Shown: positions 35,642 to 49,552, counted from the stretch's first letter. The stretch is 64,000 nucleotides of DNA from Atrina japonica (GCA_030159075.1 BROG01000002.1:3820001-3884000), one strand, 5' to 3'. A program made the numbers and translations. The notes: generated by a model from the sequence alone, not told the origin.

Positions 35642-36835
35642 CTGTGAAAATTATGGAAAATATACAAATTACATCATGTATATTAATACCTAGTATGAAT
35701 ATTTATTTCAAACTATTCGTGAAAACAAAACAAAAAATAAAAAGTAATTTTCATCATATATACAATTTCAGTATTCTTGAGTGATTTATCAAAGTAAATT
35801 TATGTTAACTAGTGACAGGTAAATAAACACTAAACAGCTGTAACAAAACACGACAAACAAATCTATGTATTAAATAATTAATTCTAGCCAAAAAACCCAC
35901 CTTCATATTAAACTTGAACAAAATCCGCTTGTAAAATATGTAACACTCCAAATATAATATGTATTAAGTTCCTGGTTGTAAGCTATCACCTTCGCCTACT
36001 GTAAAATCAATGACTAAATCAGATTTGATTGTACCGCTAAATCTCGTCAATCTTTATACACAGAGTTAAGTACCGCTACTCGAGTGTTACTCCGCTTAAG
36101 AAATATAGGCCGTCAGAAAGATTACTACTCTTATCATGTAATTTCACGGCTTGAGTGTTACTTACAGCGATAACTCTATACGCTCTTATTTTACAGCTTT
36201 AGGTTATTAAAAAACGTTTATCAAAAGATAATTGAAATATGGGTTCCTCAACTGTGAAGCAGATGGGAAAATAGTTCCGTCGATGACTTGTGTATGAAAC
36301 AGAAGGTAACAGTAGCGTGGGAAAAATACTCAGTCATTGGTAAGGTATCAATTCATTACCTTATGGTTAAACTGACGGTTGTTTACTCACACAGTTTTAC
36401 AAATGTCGCGTTAAAATAGCTAATGCCTTTCACTTTTTTGAATGGGTGTCACTAACATGACATACAAAGGATAAGGTTTAAAGGATGGTTCACTTCAATT
36501 TAAAAAGCGGAATTAACTGTTATTTTTGCAAGTGTTGTCACCTTTTACAATAAATGTGTCGAAACTCGGGGTATTGAAAGAATGTGGATAGAAATGTTCG
36601 ACACAATTCAAGTCCGAATTTGGACGGATTTAGTCCGCTACCAGAGACATTTCATGACACACTGACCGATAACATAACTTAAAAATCTTTCAGTTGTTTT
36701 TTTTTTGTATGTGTTTGGATGTGAATCAGTTTATTTACGAAACCATTTTTTCGATTTTATCAGCTTTACATACATCCTAGGTGCAATCCAGGCCACAATG
36801 ACAATGCAATTACCATGTGTCGCACAGAGGATGCT

Positions 36836-36876
<41 letters not shown>

Positions 36877-38633
36877 GGTGTTCTACATCAGCGAAAGGCT
36901 GTTACGTATGTAATGTACATCAGAGGTTTTATTATAATTTTAAATTAGAGGAAACTTTTTTTTTTTTTTTATTTATTTATTGTTCATGACATTTTATTAT
37001 GTACCATAATATTATAGGGCAAAAATTCACATATTCGGGCGGTTTTCAGGGAAACTTGATTAATATAGGAATATCATGAAAACCTGTGTCCGCTGTTTAC
37101 ATGGAAAACACATGTAAAATACATGTATATAAATATGGAAAGGTTCTGTGCGGAAAAAAATGTTTGTCCACGGAAAAAAGTCCCTATGTACGCAGTTAAT
37201 CGTTGAATGAATATTCTAAAAGTATTTGGAATTTAACTGCTTTACGCTATTTGTCTGATTTTATGATGCATTTGTAATTCTGAAATCATATACAAACGAT
37301 ACAGTTTGTATTAACAGTGTACAAACAGGTGCGTTCCCCTTGACCATATGTTATGTCAATACATTGAATACTACTTGATGTCGTGTCACATGTCTAAACC
37401 AATCAGTTAAAACTCAAGCTAGTGTCAGGTTTATTCATACATTGCACATTTTAAACATTATGACATGTTTATTATTGGTCGTATTGAACAAGAAAGATTA
37501 AAAGGTAGTTCACATCAAGTTTTAAAAAAAAACAAAACAGAAATCATTATGTATTACACATGCTATGTACTACACAATCAAGATGCATAAAATACGGCGA
37601 CTACGGCACCTTGCCTTGAAATGATAAAATAATGATTTTTTACGATAAAAATACGATAATTTACCATTTTCTTCCATTTGTTTATTTTTCTAATTAACAT
37701 CTACAGAGTATAATTCTTTACAAAGGGAAATTATGATAAAATTATTTATCATGCTATACATTTGTTACAGTGTGAAATAACTTAGTTTCTTACATGTATT
37801 GGGTTAATTGATATGTACATGATTTCCTTAATACGAAGAAACCTATTTACATACTTCATATATATAATCTACCAATTAATTCCATTAGCATTTTTCTCTT
37901 TGATTGTAGTATTTTGTTTTGACCGTAGATCTACGGTCAAAAACATTCTTCAAATCCTTGTGTTATGGAGTATTATGTCCAGTTACCTACTTACTTATTC
38001 CTGATAAATAATTAATTGTTCAACACCTTTTAACTTAAACATTATCAATCTATTACTCAAACTATAAAAACAAAGTTAGGATCCCGGAAGATCACAAAAG
38101 CCGAAAACAATCAAGTTATGGTTAAATGATCGCCAATCTTTTATCTTTTTCACCAAGTCATTTACGGAAATGATAAGTTCAGCGAACACCGTCACCTGTA
38201 GGGTTTTTTTATCTTTTGAACTGAGACCGACACCGACGATACGAGAAATATTTCAATTAAGTAGTCGATAGAGAAGACACGCATAAATGATGCGATCATT
38301 ATTACTTTACCGTTAGGAATTATAAAAGCAACGCCTCGCTACGCTTAAACGATCCGCCACGCTTATGCAATGTCCCGGGATGACGGTCCATGATTTGAAA
38401 GCTACATGAATCACATAACTTGCTATTATAGTAATGAAAACTGATATAAATTGTTCTATACTATTGTTTTTTTTTTATTTTTGGCTCGATGAAGATCGTA
38501 GATTTGTCATTATTCCGAATTTCAAGCTTTTTTTTTTCAATTTCGATCAATTTTACTCACTCAAACTGAACACTAATAATACTGAGTTAATCACATGACA
38601 CGATGCAATGCACTACATTTCTCTTGCGTAATG
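35642..38633. other. Upstream flank of the HLH gene, no further gene seen
   Basis: Probably contains the promoter and a 5' non-coding exon of the HLH gene, but neither can be placed from sequence alone. Includes an (AT)n tract at 36838-36873 and AT-rich unique DNA. Confidence 0.4.
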
Positions 38634-38906
38634 TGTTTGTTTGTTTGTTTGTTTATTGTTGTTTAACGTCCCACTCGAGAATATTTCACTCATATGGAGA
38701 CGTCACCAAATGCCGGTGAAGGGCTTCAAATTTTGGCCTATGCTCGGCACTTACGGCCATTGAGCAGTAGGGTTCTTTAACGTGCCAACACCTACTGTGA
38801 CACGGGACCTCCAGCTTTTACTGTCTCATCCGAAAGACAGGAAACCAACCTGTCGCCGGCGGGACTCGAACTCACGACCTCACGATCCAGAGTCGAGCGC
38901 GCTCTC
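38634..38906 (-). mobile_element. SINE family S1, near full length
   Basis: Reverse orientation: (TTTG)n, TTGTTTAACGTCCCACTCG, AGACGTCACCAAATGCCGG, GGCCATTGAGCAGTAGGG, ACACGGGACCTCCAGC and a tRNA-like head whose B box on the minus strand is GAGTTCGAGTCC. Confidence 0.85.
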
Positions 38907-39992
38907 TTGCGTAATAATAACAATTTAAATAATAGGGACTATATATGCAAATGACCTCTAGGTCAAACACTCGGAAGACCTACTATTTGTAGAAGTTGAT
39001 GCAATGTCGAAAAAAACGCGATCAGTATTATTCACATTATTGTAATATTTTTTTTTCCCGCTTGAATGACACTCGGTTATCTTCGTAAATATCCCGAAAG
39101 TTAATTTGCGGTGGCGGACTGAAGCCAGGTCACAACGTGTTACGTTTGTCAAGTTTATTGTAAATACGCATGTATTTGTACTTTTTACCACCAGATGATC
39201 TATTTCTGACGTATACGGGATAAAATAATACATATACCCTGCATGTAAATTTTAAGTCGACTACAACAACGCCACTCATATTGCTTTAACGATTATTCAC
39301 ATGAGGAATACAGAGAGAGAGAGAGAGAGAGATCGATCTCCATGCTTTGATTTCATTTTACAGTTCATCTCTAGTAATTATTATATCTATTTTTATTGAA
39401 ATAAAATCTTCAATTTTGCTAAGAAATTCCTAAAAACGACTTAATAAATAGTTTCTTGCTCGAATGCAACAACTTCCGTCTCAACCACTTAAAGCATTCC
39501 CTATTCCTTTTCAATATTTGGTCGTTAGGTGTCGCTGTAAAATGTTTACAGGATATTGCATCATATCAAATTTAGAAAGAATGACCGTGAAGTACATTTC
39601 AAGATGTTAAATGATCAGCTGTTAACGGACGAAGGTCGGTGACAGATTGCAATAGGTCACATATGTTAGAGTGACTCAGCTGACCTAAGAGCAACTCAGG
39701 TGATAGAGTGTCTCAGGTGGTCCTAGAGCCACTCAGGTGGTCCTAGAGCCACTCAGGTTATCCTATAGTGAATCAGTAGAACTAAGACTGAGGTAAGATG
39801 ATGAAGAGTGACTTAGGTGATCTAAGAGTGACGCCAATGATTTAAGTGACTGAGGTGATTTTAGAGTGAATCATTTGGTCTTTAAAGTGACTCAGGTGAT
39901 CATAGAGTGACTCATTTTTGTTAGAGTGACTCACATGATCTAAAATTAACTCAGTTGATTTAGGAGTGATCTAAAATTTACTAAGGTGGTAT

Positions 39993-40134
39993 TGTAACAG
40001 AGACAATTACTGCCTCTGCTTGGATTCGAACCTAGGACCCTTGCTTTTCCAGTCTGGTGCTCTACCGATCGAGTTAAAGGGGAAACCCCACTAGCTCAAG
40101 CTAGTAGGAACACCATATAAGTAACGCTGCCACA
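39993..40134 (-). repeat. 3' LTR of the TRIM-like element
   Basis: 142 bp. The A-box-like region is TTAACTCGATCGGTAGAG; the perfect B box GGTTCGAATCC is the complement of 40022-40032. The anticodon-stem region (CCAGA against GCAAG) is no longer paired. Confidence 0.66.
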
Positions 40135-40244
40135 TTATCCCCCCTCCATTGAGAGAGTCGCCCCGACTCTCTTAGAGGTAGCTATCACCCGAGAGGCACT
40201 TTCACATTACCAGAGAGAACCTAGGTCTCAACGTGGGCGCCATT

Positions 40245-40386
40245 TGTAACAGAGACAATTACTGCCTCTGCTTGGATTCGAACCTAGGACCCCAGATTTT
40301 CCAGTCTGGTGCTCTACCGATCGAACTAAATGGAAAACCCCACTAGCTCAAGCTAATAGGAACACCATATAAGTAACCCTGCCACA
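40245..40386 (-). repeat. 5' LTR of the TRIM-like element
   Basis: 142 bp. The anticodon arm still pairs (CCAGA with TCTGG) around an eight-base loop CTGGAAAA, one base longer than a normal tRNA loop. The acceptor stem does not pair, so it is not a functional tRNA gene. Confidence 0.66.
40274..40330 (-). promoter_or_regulatory. Putative internal Pol III promoter (A and B boxes) in the LTR
   Basis: On the minus strand TTTAGTTCGATCGGTAG fits an A box and GGTTCGAATCC at the complement of 40274-40284 is a consensus B box. The spacing is like that of a tRNA gene. Confidence 0.55.
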
Positions 40387-40898
40387 ATATAACAACGACT
40401 CAGTTGATTTAAGAGTGACTCAGGTTATGTGAAAATGACTCATATGATCGTCGGGAGATACAAGATTAACTCAGTTGATTTTAGAATGACTTAGGTGATC
40501 TTAGAGGGACTCAAGTTTTGTAAGAGTGACTCAGTTGATCTTAGAGTGACTCAGGTGATCTAAGAGTGACTCATGGTATGTAAGAGTGACTCAGGTGATA
40601 TCAGAAAGACTCAGACGATCTAGTTGTCACTCAAGCGATCTTACGATGAACAAATTGCAACGGATTTCTCTCCCAATTTTATCAAAACGGGAACTATCTT
40701 TGTAAGTAATCACTTCTTTAAATGTAAACAGAAAGCGATAAATCTCATTATTATCAAGTTATATGTCACAAAGAGATTATAATTATGTTTTGTTATAATT
40801 ATAATTTTAAAATATGTTTGTAATTTGTTGTATATCTATGTGTTGTGTTGTTAATATATAGCTCAACTTTTATTCTATTATTTTGACTTCAGGACTGT

Positions 40899-40968
<70 letters not shown>
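40899..40968 (+). repeat. Uninterrupted poly(G), 70 nt
   Basis: Seventy consecutive G residues with no interruption, followed 57 bp later by poly(A) of 30 nt (41026-41055). Capable of G-quadruplex formation. Confidence 0.95.
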
Positions 40969-40970
<2 letters not shown>

Positions 40971-41024
40971 TTAGCGAAAATGCGATGTGTCAATTGCAAA
41001 CACTAATTGTTTTTCATTCATAGA

Positions 41025-41056
<32 letters not shown>

Positions 41057-41254
41057 AGAATGATTCACGTTTATGATTTTTTCCATAAAATAACAAAATA
41101 CTTTGAGTATTTTACTCACAATATGAGTATGTTCGCAAACTATATTTTTCTTAAATCTTCTTCAAATGAGTAATACTTTTCATTATCATTTACGAAAATT
41201 ATATATGCTGTAATTTACACATATTAAGCATGTCAAGCCATTGTGGAATTAATT

Positions 41255-41560
41255 CCATATTTTTAATATCAAAAATCAATTCTTAGTACAGAAAGTTAAT
41301 TTTTCCAATGCAGATTAAAGTATTTCCTAATGTCTAAAACGTTTTTGATATTAAAAATACGACCTAATTTTAATATTAAAAATTCTCTATTATAATATAA
41401 AAAATCGGTTTTTAATACATGTATAAGAAAATCGATACGTCAACATCGGAAAATCGATTGTGTAATATAAAAAATAGGCAATAAATTTTCTTAATGGCTT
41501 GCAAGCCAAAGTTGAATTCAAAACCTATTTTTAATATTAAAAATACCAATATTCTAATAT
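41255..41560. repeat. AT-rich hairpin-prone segment
   Basis: Repeated TTTTTAATAT(T/C)AAAAAT words in both orientations (about 41260, 41345, 41370, 41400 and 41530) form many local inverted repeats. It lies directly beside the element that follows and may be part of it. Confidence 0.4.
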
Positions 41561-41562
41561 AA

Positions 41563-42590
41563 CTAGTGGCCCATGGGCCACATCGCTCACCTGAACTGTG
41601 ATGGTATCTTACATAGACGGGAATCTCCAATTTACAAATCATTTTAACACTTCTTAGGAGTGGAGGAGGAGACTTTAAAATGAATGAAAGTGACAAAGCT
41701 GGGAAAGATGTCAAAAAACATGTTAAAAATAAGTTTTTCAATCTATTCCAAAAACTGGAAATTGAATCATGCATCCATAAAAATCACTCAGATGCAAGAA
41801 GTTTTTCAATTTATGCAGCAGTTCTGGAAAGATTTTTAAAGAGGGGTACCCCCTGAGGCCTCTTTTGCCCCACTCTGGATCCATCCCTTGGCTGATCTGG
41901 CCGAAATGAACGAACTTGGTAGAGGTTCTTGAGTACATTTGTACTTACTTCCTATAAAGTTTCATCAAAATCCCTTTAGCGGTTATGGAGAAGAAATCGA
42001 AAATGTGGAAAATTATCCCCCCCCCCCCTCTTCATTTTTGCAGTCTTAAAAAATTTCATAAAAAATTCAAAAAATTAAATTTCAGCAAAATTCTTTCAGG
42101 AGAGCATTTATCTACCAAACCAAAAGTAAAGCACATAAAATAAATGCATCATAATGAATAATATGGGAAAAAAAATAAAAGAAATCATATAAAAATGAAT
42201 GAAAATTACAAAGTCTAAAAAGACGTCAAAAACGCGTCAAAATATTTCCGATTTCAACGAAATTAATAGACTTGAATCATACATCTATGTAGATCACTGA
42301 GATACAGTTAGTTTTGTCAATTCATGCAGCGGTTCTGGAGGAGAAGATTTTTAAAGAGGGGTACCCCCTGGGGCCTCTTACGCCCCACCCTGGGTCCACT
42401 CCTGGGTTGATCGGGCCGAAATGAACAAACTTTGTTGAGGACCTTGAGTACTTACTTCCTATAAAGTTTCATCAAAATCCCTTCAGCGGTTTTGGAGGAG
42501 AAGTCGAAAATGTGAAAAGACAGACAGACGACGGACAAAAGGGGATCAGAAAAGCTTACTTGAACCATCGGTTCAGGTGAGCTAAAATGG
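41563..42590. mobile_element. Repeat with GCTCACCTGAAC inverted termini
   Basis: The left end reads CTAGTGGCCCATGGGCCAC then ATCGCTCACCTGAACTG. The right end reads ATCGGTTCAGGTGAGCTAAA, so the termini are inverted. Internally a unit of about 500 bp occurs twice: GATTTTTAAAGAGGGGTACC, GGCCGAAATGAACAAACTT and TCCTATAAAGTTTCATCAAA appear at about 41830-42000 and again at 42345-42500. The open frames over it on the minus strand are not conserved between the halves. Probably a non-autonomous element. Identity not known. Confidence 0.65.
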
Positions 42591-42879
42591 GAATAAATTG
42601 GACAAAGTGTTTTTAACATCCTAATAAGTTAAAAGAGCTTGAAGTCTGAGTAAATTTGGCGACTTCGGGTTCAGTTGGGTAATAGTATTCTGGCTAGTAA
42701 TTTTTAGATGCTGGTTTTGTAGATTCTTTTTCACGTAGTTCCTATGCATAGCTTTATCGCGTTCCAGATTCGGAATGGATCTAGACGGTTTTACTGTCAT
42801 ATAAAATAGATAAAATGTATTTATCAGATATTTGGTTTATTTGTTTTACAGCGATCAAATGAAACTCATCCTTTATCTG

Positions 42880-42969
42880 AACCCTTTCATCCCTAAATTC
42901 CTAAATGGTATGCTCGTTTCTATAGTATACGACCAGTCTACATTGGTCTGTAGGGTTGAAAGGGTTAAA
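42880..42969. mobile_element. MITE M1 copy
   Basis: AACCCTTTCATCCCTAAA at the left and TAGGGTTGAAAGGGTTAA at the right. The interior has GGTATGCTCGTTTCTATAG. Confidence 0.6.
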
Positions 42970-43244
42970 CCGTAAAGGTTATATAATTGTTGTTTGAAAA
43001 AGATAAGACCAAATACAAAGTATTTATCTCACTAAATGTATGTTCACTTGCTCTTATCTTAAGCTTAATCTGAGTATTAAAATATTCTACTCAAGTGTCT
43101 TGATACTTCCTTATGTCCTTTGTGCTGACTTCCTAAGCCTCATAACATCAAAGTAAGTAGCTGACAATAGATGGTTTAAACAAATTTACACACTCTATAC
43201 AATGTAATTGAATAAGACGCTCTTCCACTGTATTTTCACTTTTT

Positions 43245-43312
43245 GATTTACCGGGGGCTTAACCAAAAGGGAAAATATTTATTTTTTTTCGATAAAGACC
43301 CTGGTAAATAAA
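43245..43312. mobile_element. Hairpin MITE M2 copy
   Basis: TTGATTTACCGGGGGCTTAA against GACCCTGGTAAATAAA forms imperfect inverted ends. Related hairpins lie at 45582-45657 and 58688-58757. Confidence 0.5.
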
Positions 43313-43745
43313 AAAAAATGTAAACAATGATAATGGTAGAGATAATTTTATACAGAGTCTTGTATATTTGTAGAGAATCCTAAACCCATTAGTTTCCATA
43401 GCACATTAACGCATTCTAACACCCATTCACCACTGCAGTCACATTTAGACTAGCCTAAATCAATAAATACACGTGGTATGTCTACTGTCATAATTCAGAA
43501 GTGAACAAGTTCACATTGCATGTAAAATTATCATAAAATTTTGATTCTAAATCAGACACCCCTGAATTCTGACAATGGACTTAACTATTCTTTGAATGGG
43601 CAGTTCCACATGTGACGTCAGGGGTTGATGACTAGTTAATGTAATTTTGTGCAATACAGATGGAAACTTTACAACATTAAACATTCCGAAACAATTATTG
43701 TGCAAGTTTCCTAGTCTTGTGGTTAGACTATTATTAATTACCAAA

Positions 43746-43873
43746 TGTGACACGGGACTTCGGTTTTTACTATCTCATCCGAAGGACAGGAAACCGACCT
43801 GCAGCTGACTGGACTCGAACTATCGACCTCGCCATCAATAGTCGAGCGCAGTACCGACTGAACCAGGCCGGCT
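43746..43873 (-). mobile_element. SINE family S1, 5' part with tRNA head
   Basis: The minus strand reads AGCCGGCCTGGTTCAGTCGG, TACTGCGCTCGACTATTGAT, then ATAGTTCGAGTCC (B box) and GGTTTCCTGTCCTTCGGAT. It shows the complete tRNA-like head of S1 including the A box (TGGTTCAGTCGG). Confidence 0.75.
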
Positions 43874-44432
43874 TATCATTACTTTGTCATCATCATTATT
43901 TGGAGTATTTCTATTATTATCAAATTCGTGTTTTTGTGTTTGCATAAATTTTTAAAAAATAGAAAAAATGTGCTATAACAAAAATAATTTTGCCTGTATC
44001 AACTGAATAATTAATGACAACATTGTATTTCTTGGGACAGTGCTAAAACTCTTAATGTAACTCAAATGATTCTATTTTCTTGAAAAGTTTAATGTTAAGC
44101 CTGAAGCCATAAGAATACCGCTTTAAATAGAAGGAATACATTTTCAAATTGAATGATCGAGATATGGGACAAAGTTGATAACTGCCAAACTGACCACTAA
44201 ATACGTATACATGTATTGATTGTTTGACCGGAAGCAGGTTACAAATGGTCATCGTGGACATAATCAAAGTCTTATCAATATTTTCTTTACCTTTATCTCG
44301 AATACTGATAAGCCTAATAAATAATTTTACCTGGAGCTTGACCGCCTGTTGATTGTTTGACGTGCCCATTTAGTATATTTAATGAGAATATCTTACATAG
44401 TCTCTCTCCGTCTGCGTCTCTCTGTAAAATGT

Positions 44433-44433
<1 letters not shown>

Positions 44434-44465
<32 letters not shown>
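44434..44465. repeat. (CA)n microsatellite
   Basis: About 16 CA units. Confidence 0.95.
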
Positions 44466-44468
<3 letters not shown>

Positions 44469-44744
44469 CAATTTGTGCGTCTATATATGTAACAATGCCT
44501 GCATGATTGTAAATTAAACAAACATAAACATTTTGTATCATATCCGATGTTAAACAAACAGAACGTACACTGACAACGTTCTCTGTACCATTAGGCTAAC
44601 TATGAATTTATGTATAGGTCAGGTTGCTATTGAATACGGTCACTCAAGATATGACAGTAATTTATAAAACATTTATAAACAAGATTAAAGGCGAACTCGA
44701 TCACAGATGTGCACGTCAGAAGTGATTAAGTATTATAAAAGTCA

Positions 44745-45050
44745 CAGGTACCAAAGTATTAATCATTAGGTTGAAAACTGGACAGATACGGACCTATCAT
44801 AATACAGAAGTGGGATCAGGTGTCACGGAGGAAAAGATCATCCCCTGTTGACCGATCACACCCACCGAGAGACAACAGCCAATTTCATAAGGAATAAGTC
44901 AGAGATGAATCTCTGTCACAATTGATAAAGACTAGTCCAAAATCACTATCAAACAAGTAACTCAACATTTCTTTTAGTAAACATTGTAATAAAAAAACAT
45001 GATCATTATACCGACAATAAAATTTGTGAAATGTGGACATCAATTGCAAT
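44745..45050 (-). mobile_element. Retroelement family T tail
   Basis: The minus strand contains TGACACCTGATCCCACTTCT, AGGTCCGTATCTGTCCAG and, upstream, ATGTTGAGTTACTTGTTTG and a degenerate TTTTATTGTCGGTATAATGA. The order matches the 55.8-56.3 kb element. Confidence 0.62.
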
Positions 45051-45452
45051 TCCTATATCCTTATGACAACAACCTATCAGTAAGTACATGTAGGTTACTT
45101 CTGTATATAAAATGTTCATATGCTGAACACGATCTGGCATGTCAAATCATCTGTGAGATATAAACACCATATGCAGGTTACTTTTTAAATTTGGATATTT
45201 AACGACAGTTAATCCAAAATCATTACGTTTGTCGTATAGTTTGGTTGTTAATAACATAATCTTTCTGAACACATGTCCAAAGACAATAGATTATGTTGAA
45301 AACTTAAAATATTTGGAATGCGACATCTATGATTATAAATATCGATCATTTGTGGTGGCTAGAGTATTGGTTTGGAATTCAATTGTGTCATACTGATATT
45401 GAATATTATCCTTTCGCTAAACGTTCTGCCTAAGGAGTGAAGTCTTTTGACG

Positions 45453-45540
45453 TAACCCTTTCAACCCCACAGTCCATAATAGCCGGGTCTAAACAATAGA
45501 AAAGAGCATACCATCTAGATATTTAGGGGTGAAAGGGTTA
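45453..45540. mobile_element. MITE M1 copy
   Basis: TAACCCTTTCAACCCCACAG to TAGGGGTGAAAGGGTTA; the interior has GGGTCTAAACAATAGAAAAG. It is the best-preserved pair of ends in the family here. Confidence 0.65.
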
Positions 45541-45581
45541 AAACCCGGGTATTGTATCATGTTCTTACTTTTTCATATAGT

Positions 45582-45657
45582 CAGGGTTTTACCAAAAGGT
45601 GGGAACATGATAATTGTGATATTCTCACTTGTTGGTAAACCCACTGTTAAATCAAAT
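45582..45657. mobile_element. Hairpin MITE M2 copy
   Basis: CAGGGTTTTACCAAAAGGTG and GGAACATGATAATTGTGATA fold back on TTCTCACTTGTTGGTAAACC. Same palindrome as at 58688-58757. Confidence 0.5.
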
Positions 45658-45659
45658 AA

Positions 45660-47169
45660 AAAATCTTCTTTCACGCTTTTATTTTACAAAATAGATAAAG
45701 AAATAAAAATAAAATAAAAAAATTTTTAAATCTGTATTACGATTCTTGTACGACATAAGATAGAGAAGGAGATTGATATCTAATAATTAATATGAAACTG
45801 ATCATTCCTAAAAATCCGTTTAGCTGGTTTTAATTCAGTAATTAGGAATGTTACGGAAATTCATTATAGTTCATCAAAGATGTAGTCGTGATAGTAAAAT
45901 TCCAAATATAATTCAAATAAAATGATATAGTAATGCTGAAGCAAAAAAAGTTTTGATTAATTATTTTTAAAATCCCTAAATGAGTAGGCCATCATAATCT
46001 AATTTGAGGTATAAGCTGGTGTCATTTGACCTCCAATGTATCTAATGATATTTGAAAGTCCACAGTGTGAAGAATAACACTCCATGCAAAATCTATGTAA
46101 ACTGTTATTTTTCACTCGGCCAATCAAAACACATTTCAAATTTTGGGACTACATTATAAATATGTAATAAATAGAATATTTGCTAATTTTCGATGAGTAA
46201 CATTTTTATTCCGTCTTGTGAAACAGAATAATACTAAGATACTTATTTATCACTTGCTGTAAATATTATTCTTGTGCCTCCTATATGCATGTATTTATAT
46301 ACGTTTTACATATATACATAATCGTATGTACACACGCGAATCTGGAAACCAGATGTTGAATCGGTATATTAAATGAGATTATAACTTAGACTATTTACGT
46401 TACTATCTTCTACATATTACTTCAAAGAATTTCTTTTGCTTTCAAAGACTATCATTTTGTATTGTTCCAGGATTTGTCTCTGTTCTTTAAACATGTCATC
46501 ACAAAAATATCAACGAGGGAAGATAATTAAATTATACACTCTTGACTGCTTTCATTAGCATAGCATGTTTATTCTCGTGATTAATACCGAAATAAGTAAA
46601 GCTACTTTGTCAAAATATATACAAAGAAACTCTCACTTCAAAGTATACATTCATACATCGTAACGTTGATAAATCCAATTATCTTTTGACGCCCTACAAA
46701 AGAATTTCAGATGTGGTCTCAATATTTATCACATCCCCTTGGCGAATCGCTGGTGTGGAACCAATCTGTCCAATTATTGAAAACTTAACGAACTCGATGG
46801 AGATGGACGTTATATTGAGACTAACATCTGAATGAAAACACGCCAATTTAAATTTGTTCTATAGTTGCTTGTTCCAGTGTATTATGTAATTTCAATCTAG
46901 TTTATTCTTCCTTTAATATTACGTCAAATTAAAATACATTTTAAAAAGTAAGATGGGTTTGTTAAAGTAATAAATTTATAGATTATTTATGATCTTTAAA
47001 CAAGTATATTGATATTAACTGCGAGGTAGTTTATGTTATAGTTTTTCATCAGATATGTTTAGTCTTGTTGGTTTTAATATCCAGTCAAATACGTTTGCTA
47101 CAGGAATCTAAGTGTATACTTATACTCTGTCGATCATTTTTTATTTCACAAGGAAAATCTGTATTACGA

Positions 47170-47172
<3 letters not shown>
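45660..47172. other. No gene seen
   Basis: AT-rich sequence without supported exons, recognised repeats or RNA genes. Confidence 0.4.

Positions 47173-47261
<89 letters not shown>
47173..47261. repeat. (AT)n microsatellite
   Basis: About 44 AT units, uninterrupted. Confidence 0.97.
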
Positions 47262-49357
<2,096 letters not shown>

Positions 49358-49380
49358 GTACTAGTATATTAGATAGACAG

Positions 49381-49552
49381 CTTGAACCTAAACTGATTTT
49401 GTGAGAAATTTTGCCAGTTTACTTGGAGTCTTTTAGCGGGTACATTGTAATCGGATCTCTCCTCCACCATTAAAAACTGGCCGCCATCGTTTGACTGTAA
49501 AATATTTGAATGTAGTGTAAAACACAAAGATAAACAAACAAACAAACAAATT
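49381..49552 (+). mobile_element. SINE family S2, 5'-truncated
   Basis: CTTGAACCTAAACTGATTT, TTGCCAGTTTACTTGGAG, TTAAAAACTGGCCGCCATCG and GTGTAAAACACAAAG with a (CAAA)n tail. The head is missing, probably because insertion or truncation is at the microsatellite boundary. Confidence 0.75.

Larger units (their letters stand above)
39993..40386 (-). mobile_element. Miniature LTR retrotransposon (TRIM-like) with tRNA-like LTRs
   Basis: Two direct repeats of exactly 142 bp (39993-40134 and 40245-40386; nine differences by eye) flank a 110-bp interior. On the minus strand each repeat starts TGTGGCAG and ends CTGTTACA. Two bases after the 5' repeat comes TGGCGCCCACGTTGAGACC, resembling a primer-binding site for a Lys-type tRNA. 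Just before the 3' repeat comes TGGAGGGGGGATAA, a polypurine tract. There is no coding capacity. Flanks are ATAT and ATAC on the minus strand, only an imperfect target duplication. Each repeat contains a tRNA-like region with A and B boxes. A tandem dimer of a tRNA-derived SINE is the main alternative, but would not explain the primer-site and purine-tract positions. Confidence 0.68.
39660..40645. repeat. 20-bp minisatellite rich in TGACTCA
   Basis: Imperfect head-to-tail units close to GAGTGACTCAGGTGATCTTA, with clean 20-bp spacing at 40520-40610 and more divergent units at the left. At least ten perfect TGACTCA words and several CAGGTG words occur. The array is interrupted by the LTR element at 39993-40386. 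Confidence 0.85.

Noticed and set aside
40264..40340. A functional tRNA gene on the minus strand
   Set aside because: The A and B boxes and the anticodon stem are present, but the anticodon loop has eight bases, the acceptor stem does not pair and the T stem has a mismatch. It is tRNA-like sequence within an LTR.
41412..41938. Minus-strand frames over the 41.5-42.6 kb repeat
   Set aside because: The duplicated half at 42.3-42.5 kb does not keep the same frame, so they are not conserved coding sequence.
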